A DNA stretch of 14,913 bases. It comes from an uncultured Fretibacterium sp. (GTDB taxonomy: Bacteria; Synergistota; Synergistia; Synergistales; Aminobacteriaceae). The stretch is from positions 1 to 14,913 of the forward strand of contig NZ_CALIAA010000086.1 in the NCBI RefSeq assembly GCF_938040765.1. The letters run 5' to 3'. The position numbers and the translations under genes were made by a program. Shown here piece after piece: positions 1-6,599 of this stretch. Every line of letters starts with the position of its first letter. The stretch's first letter is position 1. The notes beneath the pieces are model-generated. The model was not told the DNA's origin. It saw only the letters and a list, made by a program, of their open reading frames with translations, and made no database searches.

Positions 1-2
1 TT

Positions 3-704
3 TCGAGCGACGAGGACAAGAACGAGCGCTTTTTGGCAACGAGCCGCTCTTTGAACGAAAAGCTCAACTCCATCTACGAGAGCAAGGGCGTCAAGGTCCT
101 GAGCTTTTTCAGCGAGGGCGCCATGTACTGGACGGCCAACAAGCCGCTTCGCAAGCCGGAGGATTTCGAAGGCGTCAAGTTTCGCGTGATGCCCTCGGAG
201 CTCTTGTTGGAGATCTACAAGGCCTATGGAGCCAGTCCCACGGCCGTATCCTTCAACGAGGTCTACAGCGGTCACCAGCTGCACATCATCGATGGCCAGG
301 AGAACCCTCCCTACGTTATCCAGGAGATGAAATACATGGACGTACAGAAATGCCTGATTGCGTCCAAGCACAATATCTTCGTCATGCAGCATCTGGCGAA
401 CCTGAACTTCTTCAATGGGCTCCCGGAGGACATCAAAAAGATCGTCGTGGAAAGCGCCGCCGAGGCTTATCCTTACGTGAACAAGGTCCAAAAGGAGATG
501 AACGCACAGAGGCTGGATATGATGGTCAAGGCCTTCAAAAAGGATCAATCTCTGGTGGAGCTCACGCAGGAGGAATTCAACGCCTTTCGTGAGATCGCAA
601 AGAAGGCGGACGGAAAATACTTTGAGCTCTCCCGGAATCCGGAGTTCGCCAAGGAGCTCCTTCAGGAGTTTCGTCAGGAGATGGCGGCCATCGAGGGAAA
701 GTAA
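3..704 (+). CDS. dctP: TRAP transporter substrate-binding protein, DctP family (5' end outside window)
   Basis: This is the C-terminal part, about 233 residues, of a periplasmic solute receptor for a tripartite ATP-independent (TRAP) transporter. The frame is open to the left edge, so the gene starts outside the window. The family is usually about 330 residues, so roughly the first 100 residues and the signal peptide are missing. Seen in the sequence: the family signature around FRVMPSELLLEIYKAYGASP, with the conserved arginine that normally salt-bridges the ligand carboxylate, followed by the F-N-E-V-Y and DGQENP motifs. These receptors bind organic acids and hand them to DctQ/DctM membrane subunits for Na+-driven uptake. 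The substrate cannot be read from sequence. DctQM genes are not in the window and may lie to the left. A hairpin follows the stop codon, and the next gene is convergent. Confidence 0.93.
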   Translation, partial: SSDEDKNERFLATSRSLNEKLNSIYESKGVKVLSFFSEGAMYWTANKPLRKPEDFEGVKFRVMPSELLLEIYKAYGASPTAVSFNEVYSGHQLHIIDGQENPPYVIQEMKYMDVQKCLIASKHNIFVMQHLANLNFFNGLPEDIKKIVVESAAEAYPYVNKVQKEMNAQRLDMMVKAFKKDQSLVELTQEEFNAFREIAKKADGKYFELSRNPEFAKELLQEFRQEMAAIEGK

Positions 705-732
705 TCTCTAAATCTCTGAATCTCCAGAACGG

Positions 733-772
733 CATCCCCAGGGGCTCGTTTCCTTATGACCCCCTGGGGATG
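733..772. terminator. Bidirectional hairpin between convergent dctP and regulator genes
   Basis: A perfect 12-bp stem (CATCCCCAGGGG at 733-744 against 761-772) encloses a 16-nt loop. It sits 29 nt past the dctP stop and 25 nt past the regulator stop on the other strand. No long T-tract follows on either strand; the + strand continues TTCGCTTC. Stem and position fit a shared terminator, but the weak U-tract lowers certainty. Confidence 0.7.
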
Positions 773-796
773 TTCGCTTCAAAGAAAGCTTGGAGA

Positions 797-2218
797 CTAC
801 CTCTTCTTACCCTTGTTCGTGTTGTATTTTTTCAGCTTCCTCACAACGGAGGGCTGGCTGATTCCCAGGGCGCGTGCCGTGGCCGTCGTCGTTTTATATT
901 GCTCGAAGGCCTGCAGAATGATCCTTTTCTCGTAGAACTCCAGAGCGTTCTTCAGATTGAAGTCCTTGTCGTTCAGGTTCCGGGCGTACGAGGCGATGAA
1001 GTCCGGAATATTGGAGCTCTGTATCACCGTGTCGGGGCTCGTCAGGAGCACGCGTTCGATGACGCTTTCTATTTCCCGTATGTTTCCGGGCCAATTGTAG
1101 TCCAGCAACATGTCCAGCGCCTGTTGGGTGAAGCGTTTGTTGAGCTTGTGGGCCTTGTTCTTCTTCTCCAGAAAGTGGAGTATCAGCGCCAGGGTGTCAT
1201 CCGGACGTTCGCGAAGGGGGGGAATTTCCAGGGGAATGGTGTTGAGAAGGTAGAACAGCTCCTCTCGGAACTCGCCATCCTGAACCATTTGCTTCAGATC
1301 CTTTTGAGAGGAGGCGATGAGGCGTACGTCAAGATCGCTGGCCCCCTCCGCATCCCTGGAGGAGGACGGGTCGCGCGTTTGTTTGAAAAGCGTTACCAGC
1401 CGCAGCTGAAGATCGAGGGGAAGATTGTCCACTTCACTGATAAAAAGCGTCCCCGATTCGGCAAGTTCCAGGGCGCTCATCCTGGCCTCTTCCCAATCTT
1501 TTTCGGCGCCGTATCCCGGGTCCCCAAAAAGCTCCGTCTCCAGGATGCGTCCGGGGATGGTGCGGCAGTTGATCTCGATGAAAGGGCCGGTGCGGCGGAG
1601 GCTTTCCTTGTGCAGGATCCTGGCCAGATAGCTCTTTCCCACCCCCGATTCGCCGGTGATTAAAACGGGAACCGTGTAGGGAGCGATGCGCTGTACGATC
1701 TCACAGAGCTTTTTCATGGCGCGGCTCTCCGCGACGACAGGGTAAAGCTCGACGAGTTTTGAGCGCAGGGCCCTGTTCTCGCTGGAGCAACGGCATAAAT
1801 CCCTTCTGATGCGCAGATACTTTTCCTCCAGCTCCTCCATCGATTGAATGTCCCAGGAGGAAAAGGAGACGACATAGACAATGGCTCCCTTTTCGTCATG
1901 TATGGGGATACCCGTGACAAAAAGCTGGATTCCCTGTTTGTTGGGCTGCCTGCCCGTCACTTTTTTCCCCTGTTCCAATACCATGAGCGTGATGCAGGGA
2001 GAGAAGATCCCCTTTTGCACGAGAAGTTCGATGGGTTTGCCGATATAGTCCCTGGCGTCGAATCCGAAATTTTCCTCGCAGGAAGCGCTGACGTTGAGCA
2101 ATATACCGCGCCCGTCCGTGATGGTCACGCTGTCGTGGACATAGTTCAACAGGACGTCGTTGAGAAGTTGCGGCATTCCCTGTGTCAGATGGCGAGGCAG
2201 GGAATCGGAAGCAGTCAT
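797..2218 (-). CDS. PAS / AAA+ / HTH regulator, NtrC-TyrR-like, degenerate core
   Basis: A 473-residue regulator. Residues about 20-125 look like a PAS sensor domain. Residues 126-158 form a charged, probably coiled-coil linker. Residues about 160-385 are an AAA+ module of the sigma-54 activator type, and residues about 425-466 end in a Fis/TyrR-like helix-turn-helix (TARALGISQPSVVRKLKKY). Walker A is intact (GESGVGKS, 189-196), as are PPLRER (334-338 region) and WPGNIRE (376-382). Three hallmarks are altered. ELFG (229-232) is followed by DPGYGAEKDW rather than GAFTGA. Walker B reads TLFISEVD, with Ser261 where Asp is usual. LYYRLN reads LFYLLN, so the second arginine is Leu324. It is therefore probably not a classical sigma-54 activator; TyrR is a known relative without GAFTGA. 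The start is supported by AGAGGAGAT about 9 nt upstream. It may regulate the facing TRAP genes; this is inference. Confidence 0.88.
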   Translation of the reverse strand: MTASDSLPRHLTQGMPQLLNDVLLNYVHDSVTITDGRGILLNVSASCEENFGFDARDYIGKPIELLVQKGIFSPCITLMVLEQGKKVTGRQPNKQGIQLFVTGIPIHDEKGAIVYVVSFSSWDIQSMEELEEKYLRIRRDLCRCSSENRALRSKLVELYPVVAESRAMKKLCEIVQRIAPYTVPVLITGESGVGKSYLARILHKESLRRTGPFIEINCRTIPGRILETELFGDPGYGAEKDWEEARMSALELAESGTLFISEVDNLPLDLQLRLVTLFKQTRDPSSSRDAEGASDLDVRLIASSQKDLKQMVQDGEFREELFYLLNTIPLEIPPLRERPDDTLALILHFLEKKNKAHKLNKRFTQQALDMLLDYNWPGNIREIESVIERVLLTSPDTVIQSSNIPDFIASYARNLNDKDFNLKNALEFYEKRIILQAFEQYKTTTATARALGISQPSVVRKLKKYNTNKGKKR

Positions 2219-2248
2219 GGGGCGACATCTCCTCTCATCTATGAAAGC

Positions 2249-2275
2249 GGAAGCGCTGATTCAATCAGCGCTTCC
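2249..2275. repeat. Near-perfect inverted repeat upstream of the regulator, downstream of metH
   Basis: Two 13-base arms (GGAAGCGCTGATT and its exact complement) flank a single central C. In RNA this gives an 11-bp stem with a 5-nt loop. An overlapping outer pairing also exists: AAAGCGGAA at 2244-2252 is complementary to TTCCGCTTT at 2282-2290. The element lies 31 bp before the regulator start and 48 bp after the metH stop, both on the - strand. It could be the metH operon terminator (only a weak T-run, GCTTTCAT, follows on the - strand) or an operator for the regulator. Confidence 0.75.
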
Positions 2276-2323
2276 CTATGATTCCGCTTTATGTAAAAGG
2301 ACGCAGGGCAGAACCACGGCCCG

Positions 2324-4774
2324 TCAGGCCGTCTTCAGGTCCGAGCTGATCTGTGTCGCGATCCGCACGGCCTCCATGGCGTCGCGGGCGTAGTGGTCCG
2401 CGTCCACGTATCGGGCCAGGTCGGGGGTCAGGACGGCGCCGCCCACGATCACCTTCACCTCCGGGCACTCCCGCCTCAGGTTCTCGATGGTCTCCTTCAT
2501 GCTGGCGACGGTCGTCGTCATCAGGGCGCTCAGCCCCACGATGCGGATGCCGTTCCGCTTGACCTCGGCGACGATCCGCTCGGGGGGCACGTCCTTGCCC
2601 AGGTCCAGAACCCGGAAGTTATAGTTCTCCAGGATAACCTTCACGATGTTCTTGCCGATATCGTGGACGTCTCCGTACACCGTCGCCAGTGCGATGGGCT
2701 CGCCGGGGGCCTCGTCCCCGCCCTTCGGCCCGGAGGCCAGCCTCTCCCTCAGGCACTCGAAGGCGGCCTTCGCGGCCTCGGCGGACTTGATGAGCTGAGG
2801 GAGGAAAAGCCGCTTGGCCTCGTAGTCCCTCCCCACGGCGTCGAGCGCCGGGACGATGTGCTTCTCGACGACATCGAGCGGGGGCAGGGCGTCCAGGAGC
2901 TCCCGCGTCCGCTCCGCGGCCTCCTCCTTCAGCCCCCGCGCGATGGCGGACGCCAGGTCCCCCTGAGAGGCCGTGGGGGTATTCGGCGCGTCCGCTGCCG
3001 CCCCGGCACCGGCAGCCTGCCGGGAGGGGGCGGGTGCGCTCTCCGGATGCGCCTCGCAGTAGGCGATGTAGTCCTGCGCGTTCCGGTCCGTTCCGATCAG
3101 GAGGCGCCACGCGGCCAGGGTCTCGCGCATCCCGGTGTCGCCGGGGTTGATGATGGCCGCGTCCAGTCCCTGCATCAGGGCCGCCGCGAACATGGTTCGG
3201 TTCACCAGCGGGCGCCGGGGCAGTCCGAAGGAGACGTTGCTGAGCCCCAGTACGGTGCGGACGCCCAGCTCCTCCCGGACCAGCCGCACGGCCTTCAGGG
3301 TCTCGCGAACCAGGTCCTGCTGGGCCGAGGCGGTGAGCGTCAGGCAGTCGATCAGGACGTCGTGCCGGGGGATGCCGATCCGTTCGGCCTCCTCGACGAT
3401 GCGCCGCGCCACGGCGAGCCGGGCCTCCGCGGACTCGGGGATGCCGGAGTCGTCGAGCGTCAGGCCCAGGACGCAGGCCCCGTACTTCCTGACGATCGGC
3501 AGGACGGTGCGCAGGCTCGCCTCCTTGCCGTTCACCGAGTTGATCAGGGGCTTGCCGTTGTAGATGCGCGCCGCAGCCTCCAGGGCCCTCGCGCTGGCGG
3601 AGTCGAGCTGGAGCGGAAGGTCGATGATGCCCTGAATCTCCATGACGGCCCGGCTCAGAAGGGCGGGCTCGTCAATGTCCGGCAGGCCCACGTTCACGTC
3701 CAGGACGTGGGCCCCCTGATCCTGCTGTTTCAGGGCCTCCTTCAGCACGTAGTCCATGTCCCCGGCGCGCAGCGCGGCCTGGAGGGCCTTCTTCCCCGTG
3801 GGGTTCAGGCGCTCGCCGATGATCGTGAAGTCGCCGTCGAATACCACGGCCCTCGCCGGGGTACAGATCCCGGTCGTCCCGGGGACGGAGCGGGGGACGA
3901 CCGTCCTCGTCCTGTGGGAGACGGCCTGTACGGTTTTTGCGATGTACTCCGGGTTCGTGCCGCAGCAGCCGCCCAGGACGGCGGCCCCCATGCCGGCGAA
4001 TCGGGACATGACGTCCGCAAACTGGTCGGGCGTCACGTCGTAGGAGGAGGCGCCGCCCCGCATCACCGGCAGGCCCGCGTTGGGCTGGACCATCACGGGA
4101 ATGTGGGCGCGGGCGCAGATCGCCTCGACGATGGGCTCCAGCTGTACGGGCCCGAGCGAGCAGTTGACCCCGAGGGCCGCGACTCCCAGCCCCTCGAGCG
4201 TCATCACCATGGAATCGATCCCCGCGCCGAAGAAGGTGCGCCCTCCCTCCTCGAAGCTCATGGTGGCGAACACGGGCAGGGTGCAGTGGTCCTTCACGGC
4301 CAGGAGCGACGCCTTGAGCTCGTAGAGGTCGGTGAAGGTCTCCAGAAGCACGGCGTCGCAGCCCTCGGCGCCGGCCCTGACCTGTTCGGCGACCGCCTCG
4401 TAGACGTCCTCGAACGCGGCGTCCCCTAGGGGAGCCAGCACCTTGCCGCTGGGCCCGATGTCCAGGGCCACCCGGGCCCCGAAGGCGTCCGCTGCGGAAC
4501 GGGCGACCCGCACGGCGGCGGATACCGCCTCCGCGACGGTGTGTCCGGAGCCCTCCAGCTTCCAGCGGTTGGCCCCAAACGTATTGGTCGTGACGAAATC
4601 GGCCCCGGCCTCCAGGTAGTCCCTGTGGATGGAGCCGATCAGGTCCGGATGGGTGAGGTTCAGGACCTCGGGCAGCTCCCGGAGCCGGAGCCCGCGCGCC
4701 TGAAGCATCGTCCCCATGCCCCCGTCGAAGAACAGGACGTCCTGTCCAAGCCTCTTTCTCCTTCTATCCTCCAC
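2324..4774 (-). CDS. metH: Cobalamin-dependent methionine synthase, short form without reactivation domain
   Basis: An 816-residue enzyme that moves a methyl group from 5-methyltetrahydrofolate through cobalamin to homocysteine, giving methionine. Domains in order: homocysteine-binding barrel, about 12-290, with zinc ligands Cys205 (GVNCSLGP) and Cys270/Cys271 (GGCCGT); pterin-binding barrel, about 313-570, beginning FTIIGERLNPTGKK; an Ala/Pro-rich linker, about 577-605; cobalamin cap helices, about 606-680; and the Rossmann B12 domain, about 693-812, with the axial motif D702-x-H704-x-x-G707. It stops there. Enzymes of the E. coli type run to about 1,200 residues and carry a C-terminal SAM-binding reactivation domain, here encoded by the gene just upstream. 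The GTG start overlaps the end of that gene by 11 nt and has AGGGG 6 nt upstream. No other in-frame start precedes the barrel. Confidence 0.97.
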   Translation of the reverse strand: MEDRRRKRLGQDVLFFDGGMGTMLQARGLRLRELPEVLNLTHPDLIGSIHRDYLEAGADFVTTNTFGANRWKLEGSGHTVAEAVSAAVRVARSAADAFGARVALDIGPSGKVLAPLGDAAFEDVYEAVAEQVRAGAEGCDAVLLETFTDLYELKASLLAVKDHCTLPVFATMSFEEGGRTFFGAGIDSMVMTLEGLGVAALGVNCSLGPVQLEPIVEAICARAHIPVMVQPNAGLPVMRGGASSYDVTPDQFADVMSRFAGMGAAVLGGCCGTNPEYIAKTVQAVSHRTRTVVPRSVPGTTGICTPARAVVFDGDFTIIGERLNPTGKKALQAALRAGDMDYVLKEALKQQDQGAHVLDVNVGLPDIDEPALLSRAVMEIQGIIDLPLQLDSASARALEAAARIYNGKPLINSVNGKEASLRTVLPIVRKYGACVLGLTLDDSGIPESAEARLAVARRIVEEAERIGIPRHDVLIDCLTLTASAQQDLVRETLKAVRLVREELGVRTVLGLSNVSFGLPRRPLVNRTMFAAALMQGLDAAIINPGDTGMRETLAAWRLLIGTDRNAQDYIAYCEAHPESAPAPSRQAAGAGAAADAPNTPTASQGDLASAIARGLKEEAAERTRELLDALPPLDVVEKHIVPALDAVGRDYEAKRLFLPQLIKSAEAAKAAFECLRERLASGPKGGDEAPGEPIALATVYGDVHDIGKNIVKVILENYNFRVLDLGKDVPPERIVAEVKRNGIRIVGLSALMTTTVASMKETIENLRRECPEVKVIVGGAVLTPDLARYVDADHYARDAMEAVRIATQISSDLKTA

Positions 4775-5432
4775 AGCTTTCCCCTCTCTTTCGATACGGA
4801 CAGTCCGGCCCGGCCGAACAGCGGGAGCAGTCCCGGGTGCGGTCCTCGTTCTGGTCCGAGATCCCGATAAGCGCGGTGACGGATTTTATCGGGGTCATCA
4901 TGTACGAGCGCGTCATGGCCAGGCCGATGCGCCGCGTCGCGTCCAGGAGCGCGATGAGGTCCGCGGATGCGGTCAGGGGCGCGTCGCCGTAGCCGGGGCT
5001 GAATCGCATCGTCGGGTGTTCCCCCTCGCGGAGCTCCCGAAAGATTTCCCCCTCGACCTCGTCGCAGAGGACGTCGGCGCGCACCGAGGCACAGGCGTCC
5101 AGGGCCATCCCGTCCAGCATGTCCTGTTTCTGAGCCAGCAGGATCCTGCGGTCCACCTCGGGCCCCAGGGTCACGGCCATGACCCAGCACTCCCGGGAAT
5201 GGGCCATCAGCCGCGCCAGGCTCCCGCTCTCGATCCGAACCGCCTCGTCCAGCCGGATGCCCCGATCGTCGGCCAGGACGGAAAAACGCCCCCAGACGCG
5301 GCGGGGCCTGATGAAACCCTCCAGCAGCTCGAAGGTCCGATAGGCCCTCTCGGCCATTTCGCCGCTCCGGGCCTCTTTGGGGACGCCCATGAAGCGCAGG
5401 GCGTCGTCCACCATGGTCGGGGTCGCCTGCAT
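4764..5432 (-). CDS. Stand-alone methionine synthase reactivation (activation-domain) protein
   Basis: A 222-residue protein corresponding to the C-terminal SAM-binding domain of long MetH enzymes. The key motif RFSPGYGDAPL (143-153) matches the family's R-x-x-P-G-Y SAM-binding signature, and MMTPIKSVTALIGI (178-191) matches the conserved segment after it. In known MetH this domain binds SAM and re-methylates cob(II)alamin after oxidative inactivation, using one electron from a flavoprotein. Here it presumably acts in trans on the downstream MetH. The C-terminus is cysteine-rich (Cys202, Cys205, Cys211, Cys220) and could bind a metal; E. coli-type fused domains end without such a tail. The ATG was chosen because it follows metF by only 8 nt, AAAGGA lies upstream, and the longer open frame merely runs antisense-like through metF. 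Its end overlaps metH by 11 nt, suggesting translational coupling. Confidence 0.92.
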   Translation of the reverse strand: MQATPTMVDDALRFMGVPKEARSGEMAERAYRTFELLEGFIRPRRVWGRFSVLADDRGIRLDEAVRIESGSLARLMAHSRECWVMAVTLGPEVDRRILLAQKQDMLDGMALDACASVRADVLCDEVEGEIFRELREGEHPTMRFSPGYGDAPLTASADLIALLDATRRIGLAMTRSYMMTPIKSVTALIGISDQNEDRTRDCSRCSAGPDCPYRKRGESCGG

Positions 5433-5440
5433 CGCCGCGG

Positions 5441-6313
5441 TCAGTCCTTTTTCACCCTCATGGAGTAGAGTATCCCACGGATGTTCTCGTCGATGTGCCG
5501 GATGACGTCCGCCTGGTTCATGGTGTAAAGGTGGATTCCGTCGACGCCCCGGGCCAGGAGGTCGACGATCTGCTCCGTCGCGTAGGCGATGCCCGCCTCC
5601 TTGATCGCCCGGCTGTTGTGCCCGTAGGCGTCGACGAAGCGACGGACGCGGTCCGGCACCGTCGCGCCGCACATCGTGACCATCTTGTCGATCTGCGCGG
5701 CCGACGTAATCGGCATGATGCCCGCGATGATGGGGACCGTCACGCCGAGGGCGCGGGCCCGGTCCCGGAAGCGGCAGAAAACGTCGTTGTCGAAAAAGAG
5801 CTGACTGATCAGGGCGTCCACGCCCAGGTCCGACTTCTCCTTCAGGCGGCACAGGTCCTCCTCAGGGCTCGGGGCCTCCAGGTGCTTCTCCGGGTAGCAG
5901 GCGGCGAAGATGCGGAAACCCCTGCGTTTCCGGATGAAGGCGATCAGATCCGAGGCATGCCGGAACTCCCCGAGCTCGGAGGGCTCCTTCAGGTCGCCCC
6001 TCAGGGCCAGGATGTTGCCGACGTGGTTCGCCTGAAGCTCGTCCAGAATGCCGGCGATGTTCTCCTTCGTGCTCCCGACGCAGGTCAGATGGGCCAGCCC
6101 GCAGATGTCGTACCGGTTCTGGATGGTCGAGGCGATGTCCAGCGTGTTGTCTCGGCTGGTCCCGCCCGCGCCGTAGGTGACGCTGATCAGGTCGGGGGTC
6201 AGGCTGGCCAGGGCATCCACCGTGGCGTAGGTCCCCGCCAGGTCGGTCGAACCCTTGGGGGGGAAAATCTCGAACGTGTAGCTGGGAGCCGGCAGCTGGA
6301 AAAAGTCCTTCAT
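5441..6313 (-). CDS. metF: 5,10-methylenetetrahydrofolate reductase
   Basis: A 290-residue flavoprotein that reduces 5,10-methylene-THF to 5-methyl-THF, the methyl donor for MetH. The length is normal for bacterial MetF. Family motifs are visible: FEIFPP with catalytic Glu15, SVTYGAGGTSR (44-54), HLTCVG (75-80), LRGD with Asp107, and SQLFFDND (170-177), then IIAGIMPI (195-202). The ATG giving MKDFFQ was chosen because the open frame upstream of it covers the riboswitch and terminator. GGAAGGG lies about 13 nt upstream, slightly far for a ribosome site. It is the first gene of the operon with the reactivation protein and metH. There is no metV-like partner next to it, so the electron donor is unknown. 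Expression is probably controlled by the SAM-type leader before it. Confidence 0.97.
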   Translation of the reverse strand: MKDFFQLPAPSYTFEIFPPKGSTDLAGTYATVDALASLTPDLISVTYGAGGTSRDNTLDIASTIQNRYDICGLAHLTCVGSTKENIAGILDELQANHVGNILALRGDLKEPSELGEFRHASDLIAFIRKRRGFRIFAACYPEKHLEAPSPEEDLCRLKEKSDLGVDALISQLFFDNDVFCRFRDRARALGVTVPIIAGIMPITSAAQIDKMVTMCGATVPDRVRRFVDAYGHNSRAIKEAGIAYATEQIVDLLARGVDGIHLYTMNQADVIRHIDENIRGILYSMRVKKD

Positions 6314-6345
6314 GATGGTCGTTCGTCCCTTCCGAAAAAATCGAT

Positions 6346-6374
6346 GAAAAAAACCGCCCTGCGAACAAGGCGGT
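6346..6374 (-). terminator. Intrinsic terminator in the metF leader (attenuator)
   Basis: On the - strand ACCGCCTTG, a TTCG tetraloop and CAGGGCGGT form a 9-bp stem (6353-6374), followed by a run of seven T. It lies between the aptamer and the metF start, about 35 nt before the ATG, where a riboswitch expression platform is expected. An alternative antiterminator can be drawn. AAGUGG (6398-6403), the 3' strand of aptamer P1, pairs with CCGCCUU (6367-6373), the 5' side of the terminator, with an inner AUCGC/GCGAU helix (6390-6394 with 6377-6381). Confidence 0.92.
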
Positions 6375-6397
6375 CTATCGCATAAAGCGGCGATCCT

Positions 6398-6497
6398 CCA
6401 CTTATCGCTGTCAGCGGGACCACCTTGACCGGGAAAGACCGGACAGGTTGGCGCAGGATCTTCGAGCTGACTCTCTCCCCATGCTCTTGATAAACGG
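6398..6497 (-). promoter_or_regulatory. SAM-sensing riboswitch aptamer (S-box / SAM clan, probably variant)
   Basis: A 100-nt leader segment read on the - strand. P1 pairs CCGTTTATC (6489-6497) with GATAAGTGG (6398-6406). S-box landmarks appear in order: TATCAAGAG (6484-6492), GCCAACC (6446-6452), AAGGTGG (6420-6426) and GATAAG at the P1 3' side. P3 pairs ACCUG (6444-6448) with CAAGGU (6422-6427), extended by CCGG/CCGG. A pseudoknot is possible between P2 loop bases GUCAGC (6466-6471) and GCUGAC (6410-6415), six perfect pairs. The P2 arm differs from classic SAM-I (no GGAGGGACUGGCCC), so a SAM-I variant or SAM-I/IV type is likely. It precedes metF and metH, which fits SAM as ligand. Assignment is by eye, without a covariance model. 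Confidence 0.8.
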
Positions 6498-6515
6498 TAT
6501 TCGATTGTGGAGGGG

Positions 6516-6544
6516 ATTCTACCATGGACGCGGGGTTTTGACAA
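6516..6544 (-). promoter_or_regulatory. Sigma-70-type promoter of the metF operon
   Basis: On the - strand TTGTCA (6539-6544) and TAGAAT (6516-6521) are separated by exactly 17 bp, close to the TTGACA/TATAAT consensus. The predicted transcription start is near 6508-6510, about 12 nt before the aptamer P1. This gives a leader of about 196 nt containing the riboswitch and terminator. Confidence 0.85.
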
Positions 6545-6599
6545 GGGACGACTGCGCGGGTCGCCCCTGGGGCACACGCGGTCGATGGATCGGGCCTGT

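Noticed and set aside
33..704. A complete short dctP starting at TTG 33
   Set aside because: The frame is open to the left edge and the protein begins in the middle of the DctP fold without a signal peptide, so it is a window-edge truncation, not a start.
2291..2297. TGTAAA as half of a TyrR box near the regulator gene
   Set aside because: The partner TTTACA is not found at the required 6-bp spacing, and a single 6-mer is expected by chance.
4764..5852. A 362-residue version of the MetH reactivation protein
   Set aside because: The first 140 residues are metF sequence in another frame and look like random GC-rich translation. The family domain begins at the ATG at 5432.
6398..6497. Cobalamin or tetrahydrofolate riboswitch as the metF leader element
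   Set aside because: B12-box and THF-I core motifs were not found, whereas the S-box landmarks and P1/P3 pairing are present in the right order.
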